64,000 nt of DNA. It comes from Leifsonia poae. GTDB lineage: Bacteria > Actinomycetota > Actinomycetes > Actinomycetales > Microbacteriaceae. The first letter of the stretch is position 1. Each line of letters begins with the position of its first letter. Under the pieces are notes generated by a model. That model ran no database searches and was not told where the DNA came from. It saw only the letters and a list, made by a program, of their open reading frames with translations. The translations under genes were made by a program, and so were the position numbers. Where the stretch lies: contig NZ_BSEN01000001.1 in NCBI RefSeq assembly GCF_027921845.1, positions 110,948 through 174,947 on the forward strand, written 5' to 3'. Shown piece after piece: positions 41,412 to 48,281 of this stretch.

Positions 41412-42869
41412 GTGCCTGAGAACGCCAGTGCAACAGCCAATATCGGTGTCGTGGGTCTGGCGGTGATGGGGTCGAACCTGGCCCGCAACCTCGCGTCACG
41501 CGAGGGCAACACCGTCGCCGTCTACAACCGCACCTACGCGCGCACCGAGGAGCTCATCACCGAGCATCCCGAGGCCGGGTTCGTCGCCTCCGAATCGATC
41601 GACGACTTCGTCGCCTCGCTGACGAAGCCCCGCACGGCGATCATCATGGTGCAGGCCGGCAAGGGCACGGATGCCGTCATCGAGCAGCTCGTCGAGCGGT
41701 TCGAGCCGGGCGACATCATCGTCGACGGCGGCAACGCGAACTTCCACGACACCATCGAACGCGAGAAGCGCATCGCGCCGACCGGCATCCACTTCGTCGG
41801 CACCGGCATCTCCGGCGGCGAGGAGGGCGCGCTGAAGGGCCCCTCGATCATGCCGGGCGGCTCGGAGGAGTCGTACGAGACCCTCGGCCCCATCCTCGAG
41901 TCGATCGCCGCCGTCGCGGAGGGCGAGCCGTGCGTCACGCACGTCGGCACCGACGGCGCAGGCCACTTCGTGAAGATGATCCACAACGGCATCGAATACG
42001 CCGACATGCAGCTCATCGCCGAGGCGTACGACCTGCTGCGCACCGTCGGCGGGCTCGAGCCGGCCGCGATCGCCGACGTCTTCACCGAATGGAACAAGGG
42101 CTACCTCGAGTCGTACCTGATCGAGATCACCGCCGAGGTGCTGCGTCAGGTCGACGCCGAGACGGGCAAGCCGTTCGTCGACATCGTGCTCGACCAGGCC
42201 GGGTCCAAGGGCACCGGCGTCTGGACCGTGCAGAACGCGCTCGACCTGGGCGTTCCCGTCGGCGGCATCGCCGAGGCCGTGTTCGCCCGAGCCGTCTCGT
42301 CCAAGCCCGCGCAGCGCGAGGCCGTGCAGAAGGTCGTCACGTCCCGTCCCGACGTGCAGAAGGTCGACTCGTCGTTCGCAGACGACGTCTCCAAGGCTCT
42401 CTATGCGTCCAAGGTCGTCGCGTACGCCCAGGGCTTCGACGCGATCATCGCCGGCGCCGAGAAGTACGGCTGGAACATCAACAAAGACAAGATCGCCAAG
42501 ATCTGGCGCGGCGGCTGCATCATCCGCGCCCAGTTCCTCAACCGGATCGCCGACGCGTACGACGAGAACCCCGACATCGCCACGCTGCTCGAGGCCCCGT
42601 ACTTCGCCGACGCGGTCGCAGAGGGAGAGGCGGCCTGGCGGCGTGTCGTCTCCACGGCTGCGCTCTCCGGCGTTCCGATCCCCGGCTTCGGTGCCGCCCT
42701 GTCGTACTACGACTCGCTCGCCGTCCCCCGCCTGCCTGCCGCCCTCGTGCAGGGACAGCGCGACTTCTTCGGCGCCCACACCTACAAGCGCGTGGACAAG
42801 GAAGGCACCTTCCACACCCTGTGGTCCGGCGACCGCACCGAGATCGAGACCGAAGGCTCGAGCCACTAG
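41412..42869 (+). CDS. gnd: 6-phosphogluconate dehydrogenase, decarboxylating
   Basis: 485 residues. It oxidises 6-phosphogluconate to ribulose 5-phosphate with loss of CO2. The coenzyme motif is GLAVMGSNLARNLAS with VYNRTYART, suggesting NADP use, and the substrate-site blocks are GTGISGGEEGALKGPSIMPGG and DGAGHFVKMIHNGIEY with the catalytic lysine. GTG 41412 has AAGGAGAG upstream. A TACGCT element near 41380 is a possible -10, so it has its own promoter, but its placement after uxaC and the presence of gntK across the locus link it to gluconate use. Confidence 0.95.
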   Translation: MPENASATANIGVVGLAVMGSNLARNLASREGNTVAVYNRTYARTEELITEHPEAGFVASESIDDFVASLTKPRTAIIMVQAGKGTDAVIEQLVERFEPGDIIVDGGNANFHDTIEREKRIAPTGIHFVGTGISGGEEGALKGPSIMPGGSEESYETLGPILESIAAVAEGEPCVTHVGTDGAGHFVKMIHNGIEYADMQLIAEAYDLLRTVGGLEPAAIADVFTEWNKGYLESYLIEITAEVLRQVDAETGKPFVDIVLDQAGSKGTGVWTVQNALDLGVPVGGIAEAVFARAVSSKPAQREAVQKVVTSRPDVQKVDSSFADDVSKALYASKVVAYAQGFDAIIAGAEKYGWNINKDKIAKIWRGGCIIRAQFLNRIADAYDENPDIATLLEAPYFADAVAEGEAAWRRVVSTAALSGVPIPGFGAALSYYDSLAVPRLPAALVQGQRDFFGAHTYKRVDKEGTFHTLWSGDRTEIETEGSSH

Positions 42870-42870
42870 C

Positions 42871-43224
42871 GTGCGCGAGCCCGCCTGGCGCCAGGAAGGT
42901 GACGAGCCGGACTACCGGTTCTCGCTCGCGAACGAGCGCACCTTCCTGGCCTGGGTGCGCACCGCCCTCGCGCTGCTCGCCGGCGGCGTGGTGCTCGAGC
43001 AGTTCTCGGCGCACATCGGGCCGCACGTCGTCGTGGTGATCCTCGCCGTCGCGCTCGGCGTGCTCTCGGCCGTGCTCAGCGTGATCGCGTACGTGCGCTG
43101 GCGGGCCAACGAGATCGCCATGCGGCACGGGCGGCGTCTGCCGTCGACGGTCGCCATCCCGTTGCTGTCGGCGATCGTGCTGGCCGTCGCGGCCGTGATC
43201 GCGGTGCTGCTGGCGCTGCCATGA
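42871..43224 (+). CDS. DUF202 (YidH-like) membrane protein
   Basis: 117 residues. A conserved RFSLANERTFLAWVRTALALLAGGVVLEQF segment at the start of the first helix marks the DUF202 family, followed by a second helix and a third near the C-terminus, separated by the basic loop VRWRANEIAMRHGRR. GTG 42871 begins one base after the gnd stop, so it is likely translated by read-on. The function is unknown. The next gene is a second DUF202 protein overlapping by four bases. Confidence 0.85.
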   Translation: MREPAWRQEGDEPDYRFSLANERTFLAWVRTALALLAGGVVLEQFSAHIGPHVVVVILAVALGVLSAVLSVIAYVRWRANEIAMRHGRRLPSTVAIPLLSAIVLAVAAVIAVLLALP

Positions 43225-43574
43225 CGACTCCGCCGGCCGACGCGGCGGACGCGTTCCCCGCTCGCGACCCCGGCCTGCAGGGCGAGCGCACGGCGCTGTC
43301 GTGGAGCAGGACGGCGCTGGTGATCGTGGTGAACGCGCTCCTGTCGCTGCGCAGCGGATTCGTCTCCGACCAGCCGGCGCTCATCGTCGTCGGCGTCATC
43401 CTGATCGGCGCCGCCATCGCGGCGGTGATCTACGGCAACCATCGTGGCCGTGCGCTCTCCGGCCACACGCGGCACCTGCCGACCGCCGCGCCTGCGCTCG
43501 CACTCGCGCTGGCCGCCGCGACCACGCTCCTGGCCTGCGCCGCCGGCATCGCCTCCGTGCTCGTTGCCCACTGA
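43221..43574 (+). CDS. DUF202-like membrane protein, second copy
   Basis: 117 residues. The DUF202 core GLQGERTALSWSRTALVIVVNALLSLRSGF is present with Trp and Arg at the expected places, then two further helices. The pair probably arose by duplication or works as a heteromer; paired DUF202 genes of this kind are common in actinobacteria. The start overlaps the preceding gene (ATGA at 43221-43224). Its stop codon lies inside the first unit of the 16-bp tandem repeat. Confidence 0.83.
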   Translation: MTTPPADAADAFPARDPGLQGERTALSWSRTALVIVVNALLSLRSGFVSDQPALIVVGVILIGAAIAAVIYGNHRGRALSGHTRHLPTAAPALALALAAATTLLACAAGIASVLVAH

Positions 43575-43613
43575 GCTCGTCGCCCACTGAGCTCGTCGCG
43601 CACTGAGCTCGCG
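43567..43613. repeat. 16-bp tandem repeat, 3 copies, over a stop codon
   Basis: CCCACTGAGCTCGTCG occurs at 43567-43582 and 43583-43598, and a changed third copy at 43599-43613 (CGCACTGAGCTCGCG). The first copy contains the TGA stop of the DUF202 gene, so each unit repeats the last codons and the stop. A product of slippage at a gene end. Confidence 0.85.
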
Positions 43614-43666
43614 GTTCTCGTGCGCGGGAACTTGCGCCCACGGCGGAACGCGCTGAGACTCGGAGC

Positions 43667-44035
43667 ATGACCTTCGACGATCACCCGGAGCTCGCCGGCT
43701 ACGAGCCGGTCGAGCGGCCCCTCCGCGGCCGCCGGATGATCATCGCCACGCGCGTCGTCGTGGTGCTCGGCCTCATCGCGCTCGTGGCGCCCGGGGTGCT
43801 GATCACGATCAGCTTCGCGAGCGCCACCGCCTCCAACACCTGCGCCGTGTACGTGCACCACTACGCACCGGATGCGCTGGACTCGTCGGCGCGCTTCGAA
43901 CTGTTCGCGCCCGCCGGTCCCGGCTGGCAGTGCTACGCACTCAACACCGAGGGTGACGCCACCTTCGTGGCCCCGCTCGGCCTCATCCCGTCCACCCCGC
44001 GGCCGTTCCCCGCCGAGAACAGCGCCACATCCTGA
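43667..44035 (+). CDS. Single-TM protein, unknown
   Basis: 122 residues. About 24 polar residues with a basic cluster (RGRRM) precede one membrane helix (about 27-52), and the rest, with two cysteines (TCAVYVHHY and WQCYALN), is predicted outside. The cysteines could form a disulphide. No family is recognised. It has no clear Shine-Dalgarno sequence; GAGACT lies six bases or so before the ATG. It is convergent with the DUF2891 gene, 13 bases apart. Confidence 0.6.
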   Translation: MTFDDHPELAGYEPVERPLRGRRMIIATRVVVVLGLIALVAPGVLITISFASATASNTCAVYVHHYAPDALDSSARFELFAPAGPGWQCYALNTEGDATFVAPLGLIPSTPRPFPAENSATS

Positions 44036-44048
44036 CGCGCGGGCAGGG

Positions 44049-45068
44049 TCAGGCGGACAGCGCGTCCCACGCGAACGACGCGAGCCAGTGCGACGACATG
44101 AACTCGGTCGTCACCACGGCGCCGAGACCGGCGTCGAGAAGCCGCGCGCTCGCTTCGCGCAGCATCGGCACGAGGTCGGCCGAGCCGGCGCCGCCGCTCT
44201 CCGCCAGCGCGTCCGCGATCCGCGCGAGTTGAGCCGCACGCGAGAGGTTCAGGCCGTGCAGGTGCACCTGGTACCCGTCGGTCTCGTCCACGACCCGCGC
44301 CGGCTGCAGTACGGTCGACTCCGGCGTGAGCCCCGGCAGGAACGCCGCGAACCAGCGGGCGAACGCGTCCGGCGCCAGCATCCGGCGCATCAGGTCGGCC
44401 TCGCTCAGGCCGGCCGAGAGGAAGTCCTGCCCGCTGCGCTCCCACTCGTGCGGCCATGCCGCATCGGCGGCGAACCAGCGTCGCGCCGCCTCCTCGCAGA
44501 CGGCGGCCGCGCGTTGGCGGCCGGTCGCGCGGAACGCGTCCCGCAGCATCCCGAGCCCGAACGCGGTGTTCGTGTGCACCCCGTGGCGCACCGGCCAGTC
44601 CGTCACCGCCACCCACCGCGACACGAGGTCGCCCAGCGCGTCCAGCGCCGGGTCGAGCGCGGAGGCCCAGCGCCGCGCATCGGGATCGTCCGAGGTCGCG
44701 CAGGTGGCCGCGAGCCGGGCGAGCCACGCCCAGCCGTACGGCCGCTCCCAGCCCGGGTTCGCCCGCAGATAGGCGATCTCGACCGACAGGTTCTCCGGCG
44801 TCAGCGAGCGGTCGAGCGCGCTCCGCAGAGCGGCGTCGCGCTCATCGTCCAGCCCGGACCCGAGCAGCGAGACGCCCAGCCAGTGCATATGGACGCAGGA
44901 GTGCCAGTCGAACGACGTGGAGAAGGACGGATGCAGCTCACGCGGGGTCGTGCGAGCGTCCGCGTCGTCGAGGGCAGCGTGATGCGCAGCGTACGGGTAC
45001 GGCCTCGAGAGGTTGTCGAGAACGATGTCGGCGTAGCCGGGGGCACGCGGAGCACGTCGGTCCTGCAC
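44049..45068 (-). CDS. DUF2891 protein
   Basis: 339 residues of the DUF2891 family, an all-alpha toroid-like fold. Recognisable blocks are HPSFSTSFDWHSCVHMHWLG near 50, YGWAWLARLA, GVHTNTAFGLGMLRDA and the C-terminal SSHWLASFAWDAL. The conserved His and Asp residues suggest an enzyme, but no activity is established. The GTG start at 45068 lies 25 bases after prs on the same strand; no good ribosome-binding site is visible, so the start is uncertain by a few codons. Confidence 0.83.
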   Translation of the reverse strand: MQDRRAPRAPGYADIVLDNLSRPYPYAAHHAALDDADARTTPRELHPSFSTSFDWHSCVHMHWLGVSLLGSGLDDERDAALRSALDRSLTPENLSVEIAYLRANPGWERPYGWAWLARLAATCATSDDPDARRWASALDPALDALGDLVSRWVAVTDWPVRHGVHTNTAFGLGMLRDAFRATGRQRAAAVCEEAARRWFAADAAWPHEWERSGQDFLSAGLSEADLMRRMLAPDAFARWFAAFLPGLTPESTVLQPARVVDETDGYQVHLHGLNLSRAAQLARIADALAESGGAGSADLVPMLREASARLLDAGLGAVVTTEFMSSHWLASFAWDALSA

Positions 45069-45093
45069 GGTCTGACGGCCCTGGTCGGCGGGG

Positions 45094-46071
45094 CTAGGCC
45101 GCCCCGTCGAACATCGAGGTGACGGAGCCGTCGGTGAAGACCTGCTGGATGGCGTTGGCGAGCAGCGGAGCGATCGGGAGGATCGTCAGCTTCTCGAAGC
45201 GCTTGTGCTCCGGCAGCGGCAACGTGTCCGTCACGACGACGGAGTCGATGACGTCGCTCTGCAGCAACTCGACGGCCGGGTCGCTGAACACGGCGTGGGT
45301 GGCGGCGACGACGACGCCGATCGCCCCGTTGGCCTTGAGCGCCTCGGCGGCCTTCACAATGGTGCGGCCGGTGTCGATGAGGTCGTCGACCAGCAGGCAG
45401 ACGCGTCCGCTCACGTCGCCGACGATCTCGTGCACCGAGACCTGGTTCGGGACCAGCGGGTCGCGGCGCTTGTGGATGATCGCGAGCGGCACACCGAGCT
45501 TGTCGCTCCAGTTGTCGGCGACGCGGACCCGGCCCATGTCGGGCGAGACCACCGTGAGGGTGCTCGCGTCGAGCTCCTTGCGCATGTGCTCGAGCAGCAC
45601 CGGCATGGCGAACAGGTGGTCGACGGGACCGTCGAAGAAGCCCTGGATCTGCGCGGCGTGCAGGTCGACCGACATGATGCGGTCGGCTCCGGCCGCCTTG
45701 AAGAGGTCGGCGACGAGCCGGGCGGAGATCGGCTCGCGACCGCGGCCCTTCTTGTCCTGCCTGGCGTACGGATAGAACGGGGCCACCACCGTGATGCGCT
45801 TGGCGGACGCGCGCTTGAGGGCGTCGACCATGATCAGCTGCTCCATGAGCCACTCGTTGATCGGCGACGTGTGCGACTGGATGACGAAGGCATCCGAGCC
45901 GCGCACGCTCTCGTCGAAGCGGGCGTAGATCTCCCCGTTCGCGAAGGTGCGGGAATCGGTGGGGACGAGCTCGCTGCCCAGTTCGGAGGCGATGTGCTCG
46001 GCGAGTTCGGGATGCGCACGCCCCGAAATCAGAACTAGACGCTTCTGCCCGGTGGTGGTGATCCCTGACAC
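45094..46071 (-). CDS. prs: Ribose-phosphate pyrophosphokinase
   Basis: 325 residues. It makes phosphoribosyl pyrophosphate from ribose 5-phosphate and ATP. The family blocks are FANGEIYARFDESVRGSDAFVIQS, the flexible-loop region PYARQDKKGRGREPISARLVADL, and the PRPP-binding VCLLVDDLIDTGRTI. GTG 46071 follows directly after the glmU stop codon, with GGAGAG overlapping that stop as ribosome-binding site, so glmU and prs are translationally linked, a standard order in Gram-positives. Confidence 0.96.
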   Translation of the reverse strand: MSGITTTGQKRLVLISGRAHPELAEHIASELGSELVPTDSRTFANGEIYARFDESVRGSDAFVIQSHTSPINEWLMEQLIMVDALKRASAKRITVVAPFYPYARQDKKGRGREPISARLVADLFKAAGADRIMSVDLHAAQIQGFFDGPVDHLFAMPVLLEHMRKELDASTLTVVSPDMGRVRVADNWSDKLGVPLAIIHKRRDPLVPNQVSVHEIVGDVSGRVCLLVDDLIDTGRTIVKAAEALKANGAIGVVVAATHAVFSDPAVELLQSDVIDSVVVTDTLPLPEHKRFEKLTILPIAPLLANAIQQVFTDGSVTSMFDGAA

Positions 46072-47496
46072 TTACTCTCCGCTCTCTTCCGCAGCTTTGG
46101 CGGCGTCGGTGCCCGGACGCTTCTCGGCGACCCAACCTTCGATGTTGCGTTGCGGAGCCACCGTGAGCGCGAGCGCTCCCGCCGGGACGTCCTTGCGGAC
46201 GATGGTTCCGGCGCCGGTGTACGCTCCGTCACCCATCCTAACCGGCGCGACGAACACGGTGTTCGTGCTCGCACGCACGTGCGAGCCGATCTGGGTGCGG
46301 TGCTTGTTCACGCCGTCGTAATTGGCGGTGATCACGCCCGCGCCGAGGTTCGACTTCTCGCCGACCTCGGCATCGCCGACGTAGTTGAAGTGCGCGAGCT
46401 TGGTACCGGATCCGATGGTGGCGTTCTTGGTCTCGACGAACGTGCCGATCTTGCCGTCGGAGCCGAGAACCGTTCCCGGCCGCAGGTAGGCGAACGGCCC
46501 GACGGTGGCACCGGCGCCGATGACGGACAGCGTCGCATCCGTTCGCTTCACCGTGGCGTTCGCGCCGACCTCGCAGTCGAGCAGCGTGGTGTCCGGGCCG
46601 ACGACGGCGCCGGACTCGATCGCGGTCGCGCCGCGGATCTGCGTGCCGGGGAGGATGGTCACGTCGGGGGCGAGCTTCGCTTTGACGTCGATCCAGGTGG
46701 TCGCCGGGTCCTGGATGGTGACCCCGGCGAGCTGCCAGGTGCGCACCAGGAGGGCGTTGAGCTTGGCCGCCGCGTCGCTCAGCTGCGCGCGGTCGTTGAT
46801 GCCCTCGACGAGCCAGGACTCCCCCACCGGGAGCGCGTCCACGTCGAAGCCCGCCTGCCGCAGCAGGCCGATCACGTCGGTGAGGTACTTCTCGCCCTGG
46901 GCGTTGTCCGTGGTCAGCGCGGCGAGCTGGTCGCGCAGCTGTGCGAGCCCGAAGAGGTAGATGCCGGCGTTGATCTCGCCGATCGCGCGCTCGTCCTCCG
47001 TCGCGTCCTTGTGCTCGACGATCCGGTCGAGATGCCCGTCTGCGGTGCGCACGATGCGCCCGTAGCCGGTCGCGTCGGCCGGGAACGACGACAGGATGGT
47101 CGCGGCCGCATCGCCGGCGCGGTGCCGCTCGATCAGCTCGCGGAGCGTGCCGGCGTCGAGGAGGGGCACGTCGCCGTTGACCACCAGCACGTCGCCGGAG
47201 AAGTCGGCCGGCAGCGCGGCGACGGCCAGTTCGACGGCGCGGCCGGTGCCGGGCACCTCGTCCTGGTCGACGATGACGCTCTCCGGCAGGTCGGCCGTGA
47301 TGACCTCCGCCAGGCGCTCGCGCTCGTGACGCACCACCGAGACCACGTGAGCGGCGCCGAGCGACTTCGCCGTCGCCAGCACGTGGCCGACGATCGGCAT
47401 CCCGCCCAGGGGGTGCAGCAGCTTGGGGGTGGTGGACTTCATCCGGGTGCCCTGTCCGGCGGCGAGCACGATGATGGCGAGGTTCTGGTCGGTCAT
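46072..47496 (-). CDS. glmU: Bifunctional GlmU, UDP-GlcNAc synthesis
   Basis: 474 residues. The N-terminal pyrophosphorylase domain (about 1-235) has the nucleotide motif LAAGQGTRMKSTTPKLLHPLGG, and the C-terminal left-handed beta-helix (about 255-460), with hexapeptide repeats and KLAHFNYVGDAEVG, acetylates glucosamine 1-phosphate. It supplies UDP-GlcNAc for peptidoglycan and teichoic acid. ATG 47496 has GGGAG five bases upstream, and an upstream in-frame extension crosses the tRNA gene and is rejected. A tRNA-Gln gene lies 30 bases upstream on the same strand. Confidence 0.95.
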   Translation of the reverse strand: MTDQNLAIIVLAAGQGTRMKSTTPKLLHPLGGMPIVGHVLATAKSLGAAHVVSVVRHERERLAEVITADLPESVIVDQDEVPGTGRAVELAVAALPADFSGDVLVVNGDVPLLDAGTLRELIERHRAGDAAATILSSFPADATGYGRIVRTADGHLDRIVEHKDATEDERAIGEINAGIYLFGLAQLRDQLAALTTDNAQGEKYLTDVIGLLRQAGFDVDALPVGESWLVEGINDRAQLSDAAAKLNALLVRTWQLAGVTIQDPATTWIDVKAKLAPDVTILPGTQIRGATAIESGAVVGPDTTLLDCEVGANATVKRTDATLSVIGAGATVGPFAYLRPGTVLGSDGKIGTFVETKNATIGSGTKLAHFNYVGDAEVGEKSNLGAGVITANYDGVNKHRTQIGSHVRASTNTVFVAPVRMGDGAYTGAGTIVRKDVPAGALALTVAPQRNIEGWVAEKRPGTDAAKAAEESGE

Positions 47497-47525
47497 GGTT
47501 CTCCCGGGATCGAAACAATGGTCCG

Positions 47526-47597
47526 CTCCGCCTCCAGGACTCGAACCTGGACCTAACAGCTCCAAAGGCTGTCGTGCTGCCATTACACCAAGGCGGA
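47526..47597 (-). tRNA. tRNA-Gln (UUG)
   Basis: On the minus strand a normal 72-base cloverleaf begins TCCGCCT and closes AGGCGGA, discriminator G. The anticodon stem ACAGC/GCTGT holds the loop CTTTGGA, anticodon TTG, reading CAA and CAG for glutamine. The T arm is CCAGG/CCTGG around TTCGAGT. CCA is not encoded. It lies just upstream of glmU. Confidence 0.95.
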
Positions 47598-47681
47598 CCG
47601 CGCACAGACGTGCATCCGGCGCACATGACAGTTTGCCAGACCGCGCTCCGAGGTCCCGACGATTCGGCGCCCGCGACGAAA

Positions 47682-47687
47682 TAGCAT
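47682..47687 (+). promoter_or_regulatory. Candidate -10 element (leaderless) for marR-type gene
   Basis: TAGCAT is followed by six G residues and then ATG 47694. The G tract could also help ribosome binding, but the spacing fits a message starting at the initiation codon. Confidence 0.4.
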
Positions 47688-47693
47688 GGGGGG

Positions 47694-48197
47694 ATGCCTG
47701 ACGCACGCGACGAGGTCGACCGCATCGTGGATTCGTGGTTGCGCGAGCGCCCCGACCTCGACTTCTCGCCGTTGCAGGTGCTCTCGCGCGTCGCGCGGCT
47801 CGCCCGCCACCTCGACCGCGCCCGCCGCACCGCCTTCGACCGCTCCGACCTGGAGTCGTGGGAGTTCGACGTGCTCGCGGCGCTGCGGCGTGCGGGCGCG
47901 CCCTATCAGCTGAGCCCGAAGGCGCTGCTGCAGCAGACGCTGGTCTCCAGCGGCACCATGACCAACCGCATCGACCGTCTCGTCTCGCGCGAGCTGGTCG
48001 AGCGGCGCACCGACCCGAACGACGGGCGGGGCATCCTGGTGCAGATGACGCCGCAGGGGCTCACGCGCGTCGACGCCGCCATCACCCGACTGGTCGACGC
48101 GGAGGACGAGCTGCTCGCCTCCCTCTCCCCCACCGACCAGGAGCGTCTCGCCGCGCTGCTGCGCAAGCTCTCGCTCGGCTTCGACGAGGAGTCGTAG
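47694..48197 (+). CDS. MarR-family transcriptional regulator
   Basis: 167 residues. The winged helix-turn-helix is at about 60-125: SWEFDVLAALRRAGAPYQLSPKALLQQTLVSSGTMTNRIDRLVSRELVERRTDPNDGRGILVQMT. This is the complete MarR DNA-binding module with its conserved Asp-Gly-Arg wing. Flanking helices form the dimer interface. The regulator has no adjacent enzyme gene that names its target. It stands alone, divergent from the tRNA-Gln gene; a short CCCC-AAA-GGGG hairpin follows near 48230. Confidence 0.88.
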   Translation: MPDARDEVDRIVDSWLRERPDLDFSPLQVLSRVARLARHLDRARRTAFDRSDLESWEFDVLAALRRAGAPYQLSPKALLQQTLVSSGTMTNRIDRLVSRELVERRTDPNDGRGILVQMTPQGLTRVDAAITRLVDAEDELLASLSPTDQERLAALLRKLSLGFDEES

Positions 48198-48270
48198 CCG
48201 CGAACGCGAACGGCCGACGGCATCCGACGACCCCAAAGGGGGCTCACAGGTGACCGTTATCCCGCTCACA

Positions 48271-48276
48271 TAAAAT
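48271..48276 (+). promoter_or_regulatory. -10 element (leaderless) for the 841-aa transferase gene
   Basis: TAAAAT, a strong -10 match and AT-rich in this sequence, ends five bases before GTG 48282 and eight before ATG 48285. No Shine-Dalgarno sequence is present. The transcript would begin at or within three bases of the start codon. Confidence 0.5.
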
Positions 48277-48281
48277 CGGCC

